Of a DNA stretch of 42,798 bases, positions 33,829 to 42,325 are shown piece by piece. The notes beneath the pieces were generated by a model that worked only from the letters and a program-made list of their open reading frames with translations, searched no databases and was not told where the DNA came from. Position 1 is the stretch's first letter. Each line of letters begins with the position of its first letter. The translations under genes were made by a program, and so were the position numbers. The stretch lies in contig BQJN01000034.1 in NCBI GenBank assembly GCA_021604725.1, positions 1 through 42,798 on the forward strand. The letters run 5' to 3'. Origin of the DNA: Lysobacteraceae bacterium. Lineage in GTDB: Bacteria; Pseudomonadota; Gammaproteobacteria; Xanthomonadales; BQJN01.

Positions 33829-34884
33829 TTGGCTGAGCTGAGCCACTTCTTTCCTGCAGTTGTTTCCATGGCTGTGACCATCACCATGATTCACCTACTG
33901 GTCCCGGTCGCCCGACGTATCGGCCTGGTCGATTGCCCGGACGCGCGAAAGGCTCATTCCGGTGCTGTTCCTTTGGTGGGTGGCATAGCCATGTTTTGTG
34001 GCGTTGCGTTCGGTTTGTTGGTATGGGGAGGCTCTGTTCCAGGTATGCGCGCCCTGATTGGCGGCGGTGCTTTGTTGGTGATCGTCGGTGTCCTTGACGA
34101 TTTTCACGAGTTGGGTACTCGGAGCAGGTTTGTGGCGCAGATCATCGCCGCATTGATGATGGCGCTTTGGGCTGGCGTGTTGTTGGTAGACCTCGGTCAC
34201 CTGATCTCAAACAAGCTGCTGGCACTAGGTTGGTTTGGCATCGTCCTCACGGTGTTCTCAACTGTCGGGGTAATCAATGCCATCAACATGTGTGATGGTA
34301 TGGATGGGTTGGCAGGGGGGCTGGTGACCACGGCTCTACTGGGCTTGCTTTTCGTGGTCGGATCCAATGGCGTGTGGTTTGTCCCGATCTGTGTGGTTTT
34401 GGCCGCTGTCGTTGGGTTTCTCGTCCTCAATGTCAGGCTTGGGGTGAGGCCTCGTGCGGTGACATTCATGGGCGATGCCGGCAGCATGTTGCTGGGCTTT
34501 TTGTTGTGCTGGCTTCTTGTTGAGTTATCACAGGCCCCACAGCGCAACATGCCACCCGTATTGGCGCTTTGGTTAGTAGCGATACCTTTGCTGGACACGA
34601 TTTCGATGATGGTTAGGCGAAAACTGGCTGGCCGCTCGGCGACCAGTGCCGATCGTGAGCATTTCCATCATCTGTTTTTGCGGTCAGGGTTTTCGGTGAA
34701 CCGCACGCTGATCATCATTCTATTGCTGGCAGCTTTGTTTGCGTTGGCCGGGATTGCCGCGCTCGAGCTGGGCGTCGAAGAGTATGTGATGTTCTACGCG
34801 TTCTGCGGACTATCTTTGGTTTACCTGGCCCTGGTGATGCGAGCCTGGAGTACACGGCGTTGGCTGGGCAGGACCGTTGAGTAG
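33829..34884 (+). CDS. wecA: Undecaprenyl-phosphate sugar-1-phosphate transferase (WecA/TagO/MraY family)
   Basis: 351 residues with about ten hydrophobic segments. CPDARKAHSGAVPLVGGI is the conserved loop, CDGMDGLAGG (D156, D159) and FMGDAGSMLLG (D216) are the catalytic and Mg-binding motifs, and HFHHLFLRSGFS is the histidine loop near 280. These enzymes start a chain by attaching GlcNAc- or GalNAc-1-phosphate to undecaprenyl phosphate. Start TTG at 33829 has no good Shine-Dalgarno; an ATG at 33868 would leave out the first predicted helix. It shares eight bases with the next gene. Confidence 0.88.
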   Translation: MAELSHFFPAVVSMAVTITMIHLLVPVARRIGLVDCPDARKAHSGAVPLVGGIAMFCGVAFGLLVWGGSVPGMRALIGGGALLVIVGVLDDFHELGTRSRFVAQIIAALMMALWAGVLLVDLGHLISNKLLALGWFGIVLTVFSTVGVINAINMCDGMDGLAGGLVTTALLGLLFVVGSNGVWFVPICVVLAAVVGFLVLNVRLGVRPRAVTFMGDAGSMLLGFLLCWLLVELSQAPQRNMPPVLALWLVAIPLLDTISMMVRRKLAGRSATSADREHFHHLFLRSGFSVNRTLIIILLLAALFALAGIAALELGVEEYVMFYAFCGLSLVYLALVMRAWSTRRWLGRTVE

Positions 34885-36301
34885 CTTGAGCCCACAGTCG
34901 GCTTCGCGCAGTCGGTGGTTGTTCGTGGCATTTCTCGTGATTTTGGTGTGGTGGCCGCTGGGATTCGGTGGCAACCGCACCTGGTCTTGGGCGATTGCGT
35001 GTATCGGTACGTTGGCGGTCGGAATGATTTGGTTGGTAGGTTATGGGCTGGGTCGGCGCCAGTTGTCGAGCGGATTTCGACAATCATCCGTCATGGTCTG
35101 CTTATGGGCCGGGTGGGTGTTGTACGGAGCCTTGCAGTGGCTGCCCATGCCTATTGGGCTGGTGGAGTTCCTAAGCCCCGGATCGGCAGCTCTCGCGCTC
35201 GAAGGCGGTGCCAAGGGGTGGGTGACGCTTAGCTTGTCACCCTATGAATCAAAAATGGCGACGGCTCACAGCCTGACACTGATGGTTGTGTTTTGTCTGG
35301 TGCTGCTACTGACCAAGTCACGTCGCCGTCTGAAGTGGATGGTGGGCCTGTTTATCATGATAGGTACCTTGCAGGCCTTGTATGGAGCCTTGATGGCGAT
35401 GTCGGGCCTGGAGTACGGGTTTTTTGCGGTGAAGGAACACATGCATGGATTGCCCACCGGTACGTTTGTGAACAGAAACCACTTCGCGGGGTTCCTGGTG
35501 TTATGTCTGTGTCTGGGCGTTGGCGTACTGGTTGGCAAACTTGGAACGCCTTCAGCGGTAGATGCCAGGAGTCGAATTCGTGACACCGTTCGTTGGCTGT
35601 TAAGCGACAAGATGCGATTGCGTCTGTATCTGGTCATCATGGTCATTGCATTGGTCTTGACTCGTTCCCGGATGGGTAATGCTTCATTTTTTATCGCGCT
35701 TTTGTCAGTGGGCGCGGTAGGGCTATGGTGGTTTAGGTCACGATCCCGACCAGTTTTGATCCTGCTGCTTAGCCTGGTCGTCATTGATGTCGTGATCATC
35801 GGTACCTGGTTTGGTGTTGAGCAGGTGGTCGATCGAGTACAGCAGACAGCCAGCGTTAACATGGACAGTGGTGAGATGCAGGACAAAGAACGGCTGGACA
35901 CGGATACCGAGAGTCTAGCGTTGTGGCGGGAGGTTCCTTTATTCGGAACCGGCGGGGGCACCTTCGCAACCGTATTCCCGGCATGGCGGCGCGCCGACAT
36001 GGGTGCTTTTTACGACCACGCGCACAACGACTACGTCGAATTTCTGGTTGAGTATGGTGTGATCGGCGTCACACTTTTGGCGAGCATGTTGGTGTTAACG
36101 CTGGTACAATGCGTTCGTCGAATCTATGACGCGCGTTCCAATTACGTCGCGGGCATTTGTTTCGGCGTTACCATGGGGGTGGTCGCGGCATTGCTGCACG
36201 CGTCGGTTGATTTCAACCTGCACATCCCGGGATACAGCGCGTACTTTGTTGTACTCATGGCTCTGCCTTGGGTACGGATTCGTACGGACAGTAGAGATTG
36301 A
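34877..36301 (+). CDS. O-antigen ligase/Wzy_C family membrane protein
   Basis: 474 residues, multi-pass. The conserved Wzy_C loop is GTGGGTFATVFPAWRRA followed by DHAHNDYVEFLVEYGVIGV (around 380-400), a motif of ligases and some polymerases. It is the second polymerase/ligase-type protein here besides the one at 17801. Start TTG at 34877 within TTGAG overlaps the WecA-like gene by eight bases; a second TTG at 34886 is an alternative. It ends the second half of the operon, before a 177-base gap. Whether it polymerises or ligates cannot be decided. Confidence 0.82.
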   Translation: MSSLSPQSASRSRWLFVAFLVILVWWPLGFGGNRTWSWAIACIGTLAVGMIWLVGYGLGRRQLSSGFRQSSVMVCLWAGWVLYGALQWLPMPIGLVEFLSPGSAALALEGGAKGWVTLSLSPYESKMATAHSLTLMVVFCLVLLLTKSRRRLKWMVGLFIMIGTLQALYGALMAMSGLEYGFFAVKEHMHGLPTGTFVNRNHFAGFLVLCLCLGVGVLVGKLGTPSAVDARSRIRDTVRWLLSDKMRLRLYLVIMVIALVLTRSRMGNASFFIALLSVGAVGLWWFRSRSRPVLILLLSLVVIDVVIIGTWFGVEQVVDRVQQTASVNMDSGEMQDKERLDTDTESLALWREVPLFGTGGGTFATVFPAWRRADMGAFYDHAHNDYVEFLVEYGVIGVTLLASMLVLTLVQCVRRIYDARSNYVAGICFGVTMGVVAALLHASVDFNLHIPGYSAYFVVLMALPWVRIRTDSRD

Positions 36302-36478
36302 CTGGGTTTTGTAGGGTCAAATGCAGCTCAATGTTGTGCGTTTTGTGACGTACGTTGACAATTGGCTGGCCGCACATTCTGCGATAATTACCCATTGAAC
36401 TGAAAATGCAGGTATGATTTACCTGAATTTTCAGTAACATGAGAACGTTTTTTGGGGGCGATTCTAGGTGAAAGGCGA
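36302..36478 (+). promoter_or_regulatory. Promoter and leader region of the export operon
   Basis: The longest non-coding gap in the window (177 bases). It contains TTGACA at 36355-36360 and GATAAT at 36383-36388, but with 22 bases between them, too far for a standard sigma-70 promoter, and TATGAT at 36413-36418 lying inside a long inverted repeat. A promoter is therefore probable but not resolved. AGGTGA at 36466-36471 serves the GTG at 36479. No T-run terminator follows the hairpin closely. Confidence 0.45.
36399..36435. repeat. Long inverted repeat upstream of the export operon
   Basis: Arms 36399-36414 and 36420-36435 pair over 16 bases with one mismatch (at 36426), around a five-base centre. 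The left arm is ACTGAAAATGCAGGTA. A TATGAT hexamer spans the left arm end and the centre. A run of six Ts begins some 13 bases after it, too far for a normal intrinsic terminator. It could be an operator or a leader hairpin. Confidence 0.8.
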
Positions 36479-37657
36479 GTGATTGGTAGAGTTTTAGTAC
36501 TCATCACACTGCTTCTTGGCGGGGCAATGCCTGCGTGGTCGCAAGACTCCGCGGGCGGCATTGCCGCGGGCGCCTTTACCATTCATCCAACGATTGGCCT
36601 GACCTACGGCCACGACGATAACGTCACTTTGGCCAATCGACCACGTGTTTCATCGGACTTCACGATATTGGCGCCAGCCATACAACTTGTGGCTTCGGGG
36701 GCGACTTCGCAGTTCGTTCTGAGATATGAGTTTGAGAAAGGTGAGTATAAGGATAGTCCGATTGATGACTACACCGATCACAACTTTGGTTTCGATCTGA
36801 ACCTGAGTCCGAGTGTGAGGAACGACTTTCGATTCTATGGCCGATACACCAAGTCGCATGATCGTCGCGGGACTGCTCTGCGCGAAGGCGATATTGGTTT
36901 GCTGGAGATCGAGCCGGATCGCTGGGACGAGTACGGCATTGGGGGAACCTGGCGGTACGGAGCTCTGGGTGCGAAAGGGGCCTTGGAGATCGAGGCCGGA
37001 CATCGGAAGCGCGATTACACCAACCACCACAGCGTGACTCAGTTCCTGGATTACTCGACGACGCATGCTGCGGCCAGGTTTTTCTATCGGGTTCGACCTA
37101 AAACAGAGTTGTTGGCCGAAGCGCGATGGGAGGATATCGATTATGTCGTCTCACCTTATGACGCCATCGATACGCGATTTCTTGTTGGCGTACGTTGGGA
37201 TGCCACCGCGCGCACCAGTGGTCGAGTTCTACTCGGCCAGCAGCACAGAGATTTTGATGACCCGGGTTTGCAAGATTATAGTGGGGTATCGTGGGAAGTC
37301 GGGTTGACATGGACGCCACGGACCTACTCAATTATCGACCTTTCAACCATACGCCATGCAACAGAAACTACGGGTTTGGCTGCCTACCGAGTAACCCAGG
37401 ATACGGTGCTTCGGTGGGACCATTACTGGAAGCCTCGATTCAACACAACAGTCGAATACGGTTTCTCTGATCACGAATTGCGACCGAATGTTCGCGACGA
37501 TGATGTGTACTTCTGGGGCGTTTCCGCGCAATATGCGATGCGACCTTGGGTGCGCTTTGGACTAGGGCACCGTTATATCGATCGGCAATCAACCGATGAC
37601 GAGTTTAACTACGACCGAAACGTCACCCAGTTTACCGTTGAACTAACTGTTCCGTAA
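36479..37657 (+). CDS. Outer-membrane beta-barrel protein (BBP2/EpsL-like)
   Basis: 392 residues from the GTG at 36479. An N-terminal signal peptide (MIGRVLVLITLLLGGAMPAWSQD) ends with a probable cleavage near AWS. The rest alternates polar and hydrophobic residues, with many Tyr/Trp/Arg stretches such as RFFYRVRPKTELLAEARW, and resembles the BBP2 (EpsL-like) barrels of exopolysaccharide loci. An upstream TTG at 36452 is in frame, but AGGTGA at 36466 and the shorter signal peptide favour 36479. In the export set it may form the outer-membrane pore for the OPX protein that follows. Confidence 0.78.
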   Translation: MIGRVLVLITLLLGGAMPAWSQDSAGGIAAGAFTIHPTIGLTYGHDDNVTLANRPRVSSDFTILAPAIQLVASGATSQFVLRYEFEKGEYKDSPIDDYTDHNFGFDLNLSPSVRNDFRFYGRYTKSHDRRGTALREGDIGLLEIEPDRWDEYGIGGTWRYGALGAKGALEIEAGHRKRDYTNHHSVTQFLDYSTTHAAARFFYRVRPKTELLAEARWEDIDYVVSPYDAIDTRFLVGVRWDATARTSGRVLLGQQHRDFDDPGLQDYSGVSWEVGLTWTPRTYSIIDLSTIRHATETTGLAAYRVTQDTVLRWDHYWKPRFNTTVEYGFSDHELRPNVRDDDVYFWGVSAQYAMRPWVRFGLGHRYIDRQSTDDEFNYDRNVTQFTVELTVP

Positions 37658-37733
37658 CAGCTTGTAATGACTTGGATTGAACCCGTGGACGGAACACGGG
37701 TCACTATCTGTGACGTCATCGAATCAGAACCCC

Positions 37734-38258
37734 ATGCCAAAGTTATTTGCCTTTGCCTTTCTATCGTTGTTTGCAACGATAATCACTGCCCAGGAACCCA
37801 CCGAATATCGCATGGGCCCGGGTGACGAGATCGATATCGTTGTCTATGATGAACCAGATATGTCTCCGACGGTCACGGTTTCTCAACAAGGCACTATTCG
37901 CTATCCCTTTTTGGGTACACTCAATGTCACCGGCAAGACCGTTGACGAGGTTGAAGCAATGCTGATGTCGGGACTGAAGGGTCCTTATCTGATTGACCCC
38001 AAAATCCAGGTATCGATTCGGAAGTACCGTCCGTTTTTCATTCTTGGCGAGGTCCAGTTGCCCGGGAGTTATGCCTATCATCCAGGGTTGAATGTCCGGC
38101 AGGCCCTATCGCTTGCTGGCGGAATGACGGAGCGAGGGTCACCACGCAAGATTTTCGTGGTCAGTGAGGGGGCGATTGATGATGAGTCGACACGCGTGGA
38201 TTTAGACGACCTGGTCCGGCCAGGTGACACGATTACCGTCGAACAAAGCTTCTTCTAA
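37734..38258 (+). CDS. Short polysaccharide export (OPX/Wza-like) protein without lipobox
   Basis: 174 residues from the ATG at 37734. After a signal peptide ending near ITAQEP come the PES motif (YRMGPGDEIDIVVYDEPDM, about 25-43) and a SLBB domain (FFILGEVQLPGSYAYHPGLN). Wza proteins are normally lipoproteins with a lipobox cysteine and an extra C-terminal helix; here no cysteine occurs in the whole protein, and the chain is short. The protein thus looks periplasmic and would depend on the neighbouring beta-barrel for the outer-membrane channel. A TTG at 37677 would add 19 residues before the signal peptide and is unlikely. The next gene starts one base before its stop (TAATG). Confidence 0.85.
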   Translation: MPKLFAFAFLSLFATIITAQEPTEYRMGPGDEIDIVVYDEPDMSPTVTVSQQGTIRYPFLGTLNVTGKTVDEVEAMLMSGLKGPYLIDPKIQVSIRKYRPFFILGEVQLPGSYAYHPGLNVRQALSLAGGMTERGSPRKIFVVSEGAIDDESTRVDLDDLVRPGDTITVEQSFF

Positions 38259-40468
38259 TGGACTACCGCCCGCAAGAGCCAATCCAGCCGCCAACTGCCA
38301 GCGAAGACGCTGGCGCTGGCTTCGATATCCGAGCGCTGTTACGGGTTCTGTACAAGTACAAGTGGGGTATCGTTGGGTTGAGCCTGCTAACTGCCGTGTT
38401 GGCAGGGCTTTGGGTTTTCAATCAGGTCCATATTTATCGCGCGACCTCCGTACTGTTAATTGAGCGCGAGGCACCGAAGTTTGTCTCACTCGATGACATC
38501 TATGGTGCATCGGCGGCACACTGGGAATACTACCAAACTCAATACGAGATTTTACGGTCTCGCCCGATTGCAGAGCGTGTGGCGCGCCGCTTGGGCTTGC
38601 CCGGTCCTGCGCCAGTCGCGACCCCGAGAGCTGCTGAGGGTTGGCGGAGTCTACTGCCCGAAGGGTGGTTTCCCGAACCACAGCCTCCAAGCGAAGAGGA
38701 CCGTTGGGAGGGCACGGTTTCCGGGATCCAAAATGGGATTATCGTAACGCCAGTGCGCAACAGCCAACTGGTGCGAATATCTACTGAAAGCTCCGACCCT
38801 GCGGAGGCGGTGCGACGAGCCAATGCTGTCGTAGATGCCTACATCGCGGAGGATCTGGAAGGTCGTTTGCAGATGACCCAGACCGCATCAAATTGGTTGA
38901 TGGAGCGGTTGCAGACCTTGAAAGAGAAACTCGATGAGTCTGAGATGGCGTTGCAAACATTCCGCGAACAAGAGTCGTTGATCGATGTAGGTGGGGTCGG
39001 AACGCTGCCGGCTCAGGAATTGGCGCTGACCACAACCAACCTTGCGGAGGCCAGAGAAGAACGCGCAGAGAAAGAAGCGGCTTTGGAACAAATTCGTCGT
39101 GCCCGGGCAAGTGGAGCGTCGATGGCTGCTATCCCCGCCGTTTTGAGTGACCTTTCAGTTCAGAGGGCAAGGCAAGACGAGTCGGACGCGGAGTCCACGG
39201 TTCAGGAGTTAGGGACTAGATACGGGCCCCTGCATCCGAAGATGATCGCAGCGCAACGTGAGCTCGAGAGTGCTCGTGAGGTCTTGACTGAGCGAGTAAA
39301 TACGGTTGCCAGTAGCATAGAGGCGGACTATAGAACAGCGTTGAGTGCAGAGCAGCAACTGGCCGCTCAGCTAGGCTCAATCAAAGACGACGCACAAGTG
39401 ATCAGTCGCAAGCAAAACAGGTTACGCACCTTGGAGCGGGAAGTTGAGCAAAACCGCCAGTTGTACGAACTTTTTCAAACCCAGTTCAAAGAAGTCGATG
39501 CCTCTGGTGGCGTGCAAACAGCCAACGCCAGAGTGATCGAATACGCCTCGACGCCCAAAACGCCGGTTCGACCCAATCGAAAACGAACCGTGATGGTGGG
39601 ATTCGTGCTCGGCTTGCTTCTCAGTATTGGTCTAGCTTTCTTGCTTGACCACCTTGATGCAACACTTAAGGGGCAGGAAGACGTAGAACGGCGACTCGGT
39701 CTTCCGGTGCTCGGGCTGTTGCCTCTGCTGAAGACGGAGCACGACAAGGACTTGTCGCCAATAAGGCATTTCTCGGAGAACACTCGATCGACCTTCTCCG
39801 AGGCAATACGGACCATCCGCACCAGTGTCTTGCTGTCAGCCATCGATACACCCCACAAGATTGTATTGGTGACCTCTTCGATGCCAGGTGAGGGCAAGAC
39901 GACGCTGGCCACAAATTTGGCGCATGCGCTTGGTCAGATGAAGAGCGTGTTGTTGATCGATGCAGACATGCGCCGCCCCATGGTGGGTAAAGCCATGGCG
40001 AAGGGCAACAAGCCAATACAGAAAGGCCTGTCGGATGTGATCTCGGGCGAAGCCAAGTTTGCTGAGTGCGTTCGCAGCGTCGACAATTCAGAGTTGAAAG
40101 TGTTGTCGTCGGGCACGATTCCGCCAAACCCGCTGGAAATCTTGTCGTCGAAACGATTCTCCGAAGCCCTACAGCAAATGTCATCACACTTTGATCACAT
40201 TGTGATTGACTGTGCCCCGGCCTTGGCGGTCAGTGATGCCTTGGTACTTTCAAAAATGGCCAGTGCCGTTGTCTACGTTGTTCGAAGCGATCGTACACCT
40301 TACAAACTGGCTCAGACCGGAGTAGGTCGATTGCGCCGAGTTAACGCCAATCTGATCGGCGCAGTCGTCAATCGTGTTGTTGCGCGCTCGGCTCGCTACG
40401 GCAAGTACTCCGGCTACTATCAATACGATCAGTACTATGCTGATTATGGATACCATACCCGCTCTTGA
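38258..40468 (+). CDS. wzc: Wzc-type polysaccharide co-polymerase and bacterial tyrosine kinase
   Basis: 736 residues. A Wzz domain opens with an inner-membrane helix (GIVGLSLLTAVLAGLWVF), a long coiled-coil periplasmic part (about 200-430) and a second helix near 450. The kinase part has Walker A (SSMPGEGKTTLA, about 541-552), Walker A' (LLIDADMRRP) and Walker B (HIVIDCAPAL). The last 23 residues contain nine tyrosines (YGKYSGYYQYDQYYADYGYH), the classical autophosphorylation cluster. It controls chain length and export by cycles of phosphorylation, with the PHP phosphatase that follows. Single-polypeptide organisation is the proteobacterial form. Confidence 0.93.
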   Translation: MDYRPQEPIQPPTASEDAGAGFDIRALLRVLYKYKWGIVGLSLLTAVLAGLWVFNQVHIYRATSVLLIEREAPKFVSLDDIYGASAAHWEYYQTQYEILRSRPIAERVARRLGLPGPAPVATPRAAEGWRSLLPEGWFPEPQPPSEEDRWEGTVSGIQNGIIVTPVRNSQLVRISTESSDPAEAVRRANAVVDAYIAEDLEGRLQMTQTASNWLMERLQTLKEKLDESEMALQTFREQESLIDVGGVGTLPAQELALTTTNLAEAREERAEKEAALEQIRRARASGASMAAIPAVLSDLSVQRARQDESDAESTVQELGTRYGPLHPKMIAAQRELESAREVLTERVNTVASSIEADYRTALSAEQQLAAQLGSIKDDAQVISRKQNRLRTLEREVEQNRQLYELFQTQFKEVDASGGVQTANARVIEYASTPKTPVRPNRKRTVMVGFVLGLLLSIGLAFLLDHLDATLKGQEDVERRLGLPVLGLLPLLKTEHDKDLSPIRHFSENTRSTFSEAIRTIRTSVLLSAIDTPHKIVLVTSSMPGEGKTTLATNLAHALGQMKSVLLIDADMRRPMVGKAMAKGNKPIQKGLSDVISGEAKFAECVRSVDNSELKVLSSGTIPPNPLEILSSKRFSEALQQMSSHFDHIVIDCAPALAVSDALVLSKMASAVVYVVRSDRTPYKLAQTGVGRLRRVNANLIGAVVNRVVARSARYGKYSGYYQYDQYYADYGYHTRS

Positions 40469-41187
40469 TTGACCTGCACTGTCATTTGCTGCCCGGCATT
40501 GACGACGGATCGCCAGATCTTGCCACCTCACTGGAGCTCGCCAGGTTCGCCGTTGCTGACGGCATCACACATGCTGTGTGCACGCCCCATGTTCATGCCG
40601 GGCGCTGGGAGAATCAAAAACCGGCTATCGAGGCCTTGTGCAGCGAGTTTCAAGATGCGCTGGATCAGGCTTCTATTTCATTGAAAGTCGCGCCGGCTGC
40701 AGAAGTGCGCATCGGTGCGGAAATCATGGACCTGCTGTTTACCGATCAATTGCCGTTTCTAGGTGAGCTCGACGGTAAACGTGTATTGCTGCTGGAATTG
40801 CCACACGGCCAGATCCCGGTTGGCGCGGACAATTTGGTTCGGTGGTTAAACAGTCAGGGGGTGTGGCCGTTGATCGCTCACCCAGAACGAAATAAAGATG
40901 TCATTCGTGATCCAGCCCGACTTGATGCGATTTTGCAGCACGATTGTGGCTTGCAAGTGACGGCCGATTCGGTTGCGGGTGGGTTTGGTCCGATGGCACA
41001 GCAGCGAGCCATCGAATTGCTGGAGCAGGGTCTGGTGACCTTGATTGCCTCAGATGCTCACAACCTGGAGCATCGGCCACCGCGCCTAAGTGCCGGCTAC
41101 AAGGTGATCAAGCAGGTGTTTGGGGAACAGCAAGCCGACGACCTGGTGATGAACATGCCCTGGTCGATTGCAGGAGCACGGTTCTGA
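40465..41187 (+). CDS. PHP-type tyrosine-protein phosphatase (CpsB/YwqE-like)
   Basis: 240 residues. The opening MIDLHCHLLPGIDDGSPD holds the metal-binding HxH (H5, H7) and PGIDDG of the PHP phosphatase family; TPHVHAGRW and APERNKDV-like AHPERNKD, then ASDAHNLEHRPPRL, supply further metal ligands. It would dephosphorylate the tyrosine cluster of Wzc next door. Gram-negative Wzc loci more often use a low-molecular-weight phosphatase (Wzb), so this is the CpsB/CapC-type arrangement. TTG start inside TTGA overlaps the Wzc stop. Confidence 0.88.
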   Translation: MIDLHCHLLPGIDDGSPDLATSLELARFAVADGITHAVCTPHVHAGRWENQKPAIEALCSEFQDALDQASISLKVAPAAEVRIGAEIMDLLFTDQLPFLGELDGKRVLLLELPHGQIPVGADNLVRWLNSQGVWPLIAHPERNKDVIRDPARLDAILQHDCGLQVTADSVAGGFGPMAQQRAIELLEQGLVTLIASDAHNLEHRPPRLSAGYKVIKQVFGEQQADDLVMNMPWSIAGARF

Positions 41188-41888
41188 AGGCCAAGGTTCT
41201 TGCGGTAATCGCTTTGCTAATCTGTGTTGGCGTGCTGCTTTGGAGTGCAAAGGTAGGCTGGGCACACGTGATATCGATCCGTACTCAGGCTTTTGTCGAG
41301 TCAGCTATGGCAGCAGAAGCAGGTTCCAGTCGGGCGCGTCAGCACTTTGAGCGGGCCGCTGATCTGGCCGGTCAAGCGTTGGCTTTCGATCCCAATAACC
41401 CACATCTACACATGCTGCAGGCGCGCGTTTTTCGTGAGCAGGCGGTACGGGCTTTCGGTACAAGTCAACGGCAGGCGGCCCGCGAGCAAGCGCTTGATAG
41501 CTATCAGACCGCCGCCACGCTTTCCCCGCGATGGCCATTTGCCTGGGCCGGCATCGCGGAGATGGCCGAACCTAGATCGGAACAACAGTTGGATGCGTTG
41601 AGTAGGGCCATGCAACTCGGACCGCACGAACCCGCCGTCGTTCTAATTGCTTTGGATGTCATTTTGAGACCCGGCGCAAGGGCGACGCCAGAAACGCGCA
41701 AAATCGTGATGGAATTCGCCGCGTCCAATCAGCGCAAACATGCTTTCGCAATGGTTGAGAGGGCAATGCGCTATGGTCAGTTGTTCTATTTTTGTGATGA
41801 TTTGGCTCTAAGCTTCGAAGGCGAGCGGGCTTGCCGAATCCACGGCTGGACCCCATTAAGTGAGTCAAACAGCGACGACGCCAACTAA
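41184..41888 (+). CDS. Membrane-anchored TPR-like protein
   Basis: 234 residues. A single N-terminal hydrophobic segment (KAKVLAVIALLICVGVLLWS) anchors it, probably to the inner membrane; the rest has TPR-like helical repeats (ERAADLAGQALAFDPNNPHLH; LDSYQTAATLSPRWPFAWAG). The start is unusual: CTG at 41184 within CTGA overlaps the previous stop and has AGGAG at 41172-41176 at correct distance. The reading frame is open further upstream, but it has no ATG, GTG or TTG near there. Such proteins often scaffold export complexes; here that is inference. Confidence 0.65.
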   Translation: MKAKVLAVIALLICVGVLLWSAKVGWAHVISIRTQAFVESAMAAEAGSSRARQHFERAADLAGQALAFDPNNPHLHMLQARVFREQAVRAFGTSQRQAAREQALDSYQTAATLSPRWPFAWAGIAEMAEPRSEQQLDALSRAMQLGPHEPAVVLIALDVILRPGARATPETRKIVMEFAASNQRKHAFAMVERAMRYGQLFYFCDDLALSFEGERACRIHGWTPLSESNSDDAN

Positions 41889-41920
41889 AGTTGGCCCATA
41901 ATTTTAGGAGCTCTTGAGCT

Positions 41921-42307
41921 ATGAGTCAGGTGCAAACCCCGATCAGTTTTGGCGAGTTGTTGGACAAGATCACCATCTTGGAGATCAAGTCAGAAAGGAT
42001 GACCGACCAGGCCAAGCTAAAAAATGTCCGCTACGAACTCGGTCTGTTGCGCAAGGTGTGGTCAGAGTCCGGTGCTACTGGCGTTGATGATTTGCATCAA
42101 GGACTCAAAGCCATCAATGAGCGTCTGTGGGTGATCGAAGATGACATCCGCGACAAGGAAAGGGCTCAGGAGTTTGATGAGCAGTTCATCGATCTGGCTC
42201 GCTCCGTATATTTCACCAATGATCAGCGTGCTGAGGTGAAAAAGGAGATAAACCTCCGGCTCGGCTCAGAACTGGTGGAAGAAAAATCCTACGCCAACGT
42301 CAAGTAA
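41921..42307 (+). CDS. DUF6165 family protein
   Basis: 128 residues, rich in charged, helical sequence (SFGELLDKITILEIKSERM, VIEDDIRDKERAQEFDEQF). It matches the DUF6165 family, found near polysaccharide and LPS genes, whose function is unknown. GGAG lies at 41908-41911, about nine bases before the ATG at 41921. It follows the TPR-like gene by 32 bases. Confidence 0.75.
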   Translation: MSQVQTPISFGELLDKITILEIKSERMTDQAKLKNVRYELGLLRKVWSESGATGVDDLHQGLKAINERLWVIEDDIRDKERAQEFDEQFIDLARSVYFTNDQRAEVKKEINLRLGSELVEEKSYANVK

Positions 42308-42325
42308 GCGATCGCAAGGGTGCTT

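Noticed and set aside
36355..36388. TTGACA and GATAAT as a complete sigma-70 promoter
   Set aside because: The spacer is 22 bases, well beyond 16-18, so the two hexamers are reported only as parts of an unresolved promoter region.
36399..36453. Inverted repeat plus T-run as an intrinsic terminator
   Set aside because: The T6 run starts about 13 bases after the stem and the stem is AT-rich, so it does not fit the usual terminator form.
40944..41183. N-terminal extension of the TPR-like protein
   Set aside because: This part of the open frame is a shadow of the phosphatase gene; the membrane anchor and AGGAG support a start at 41184.
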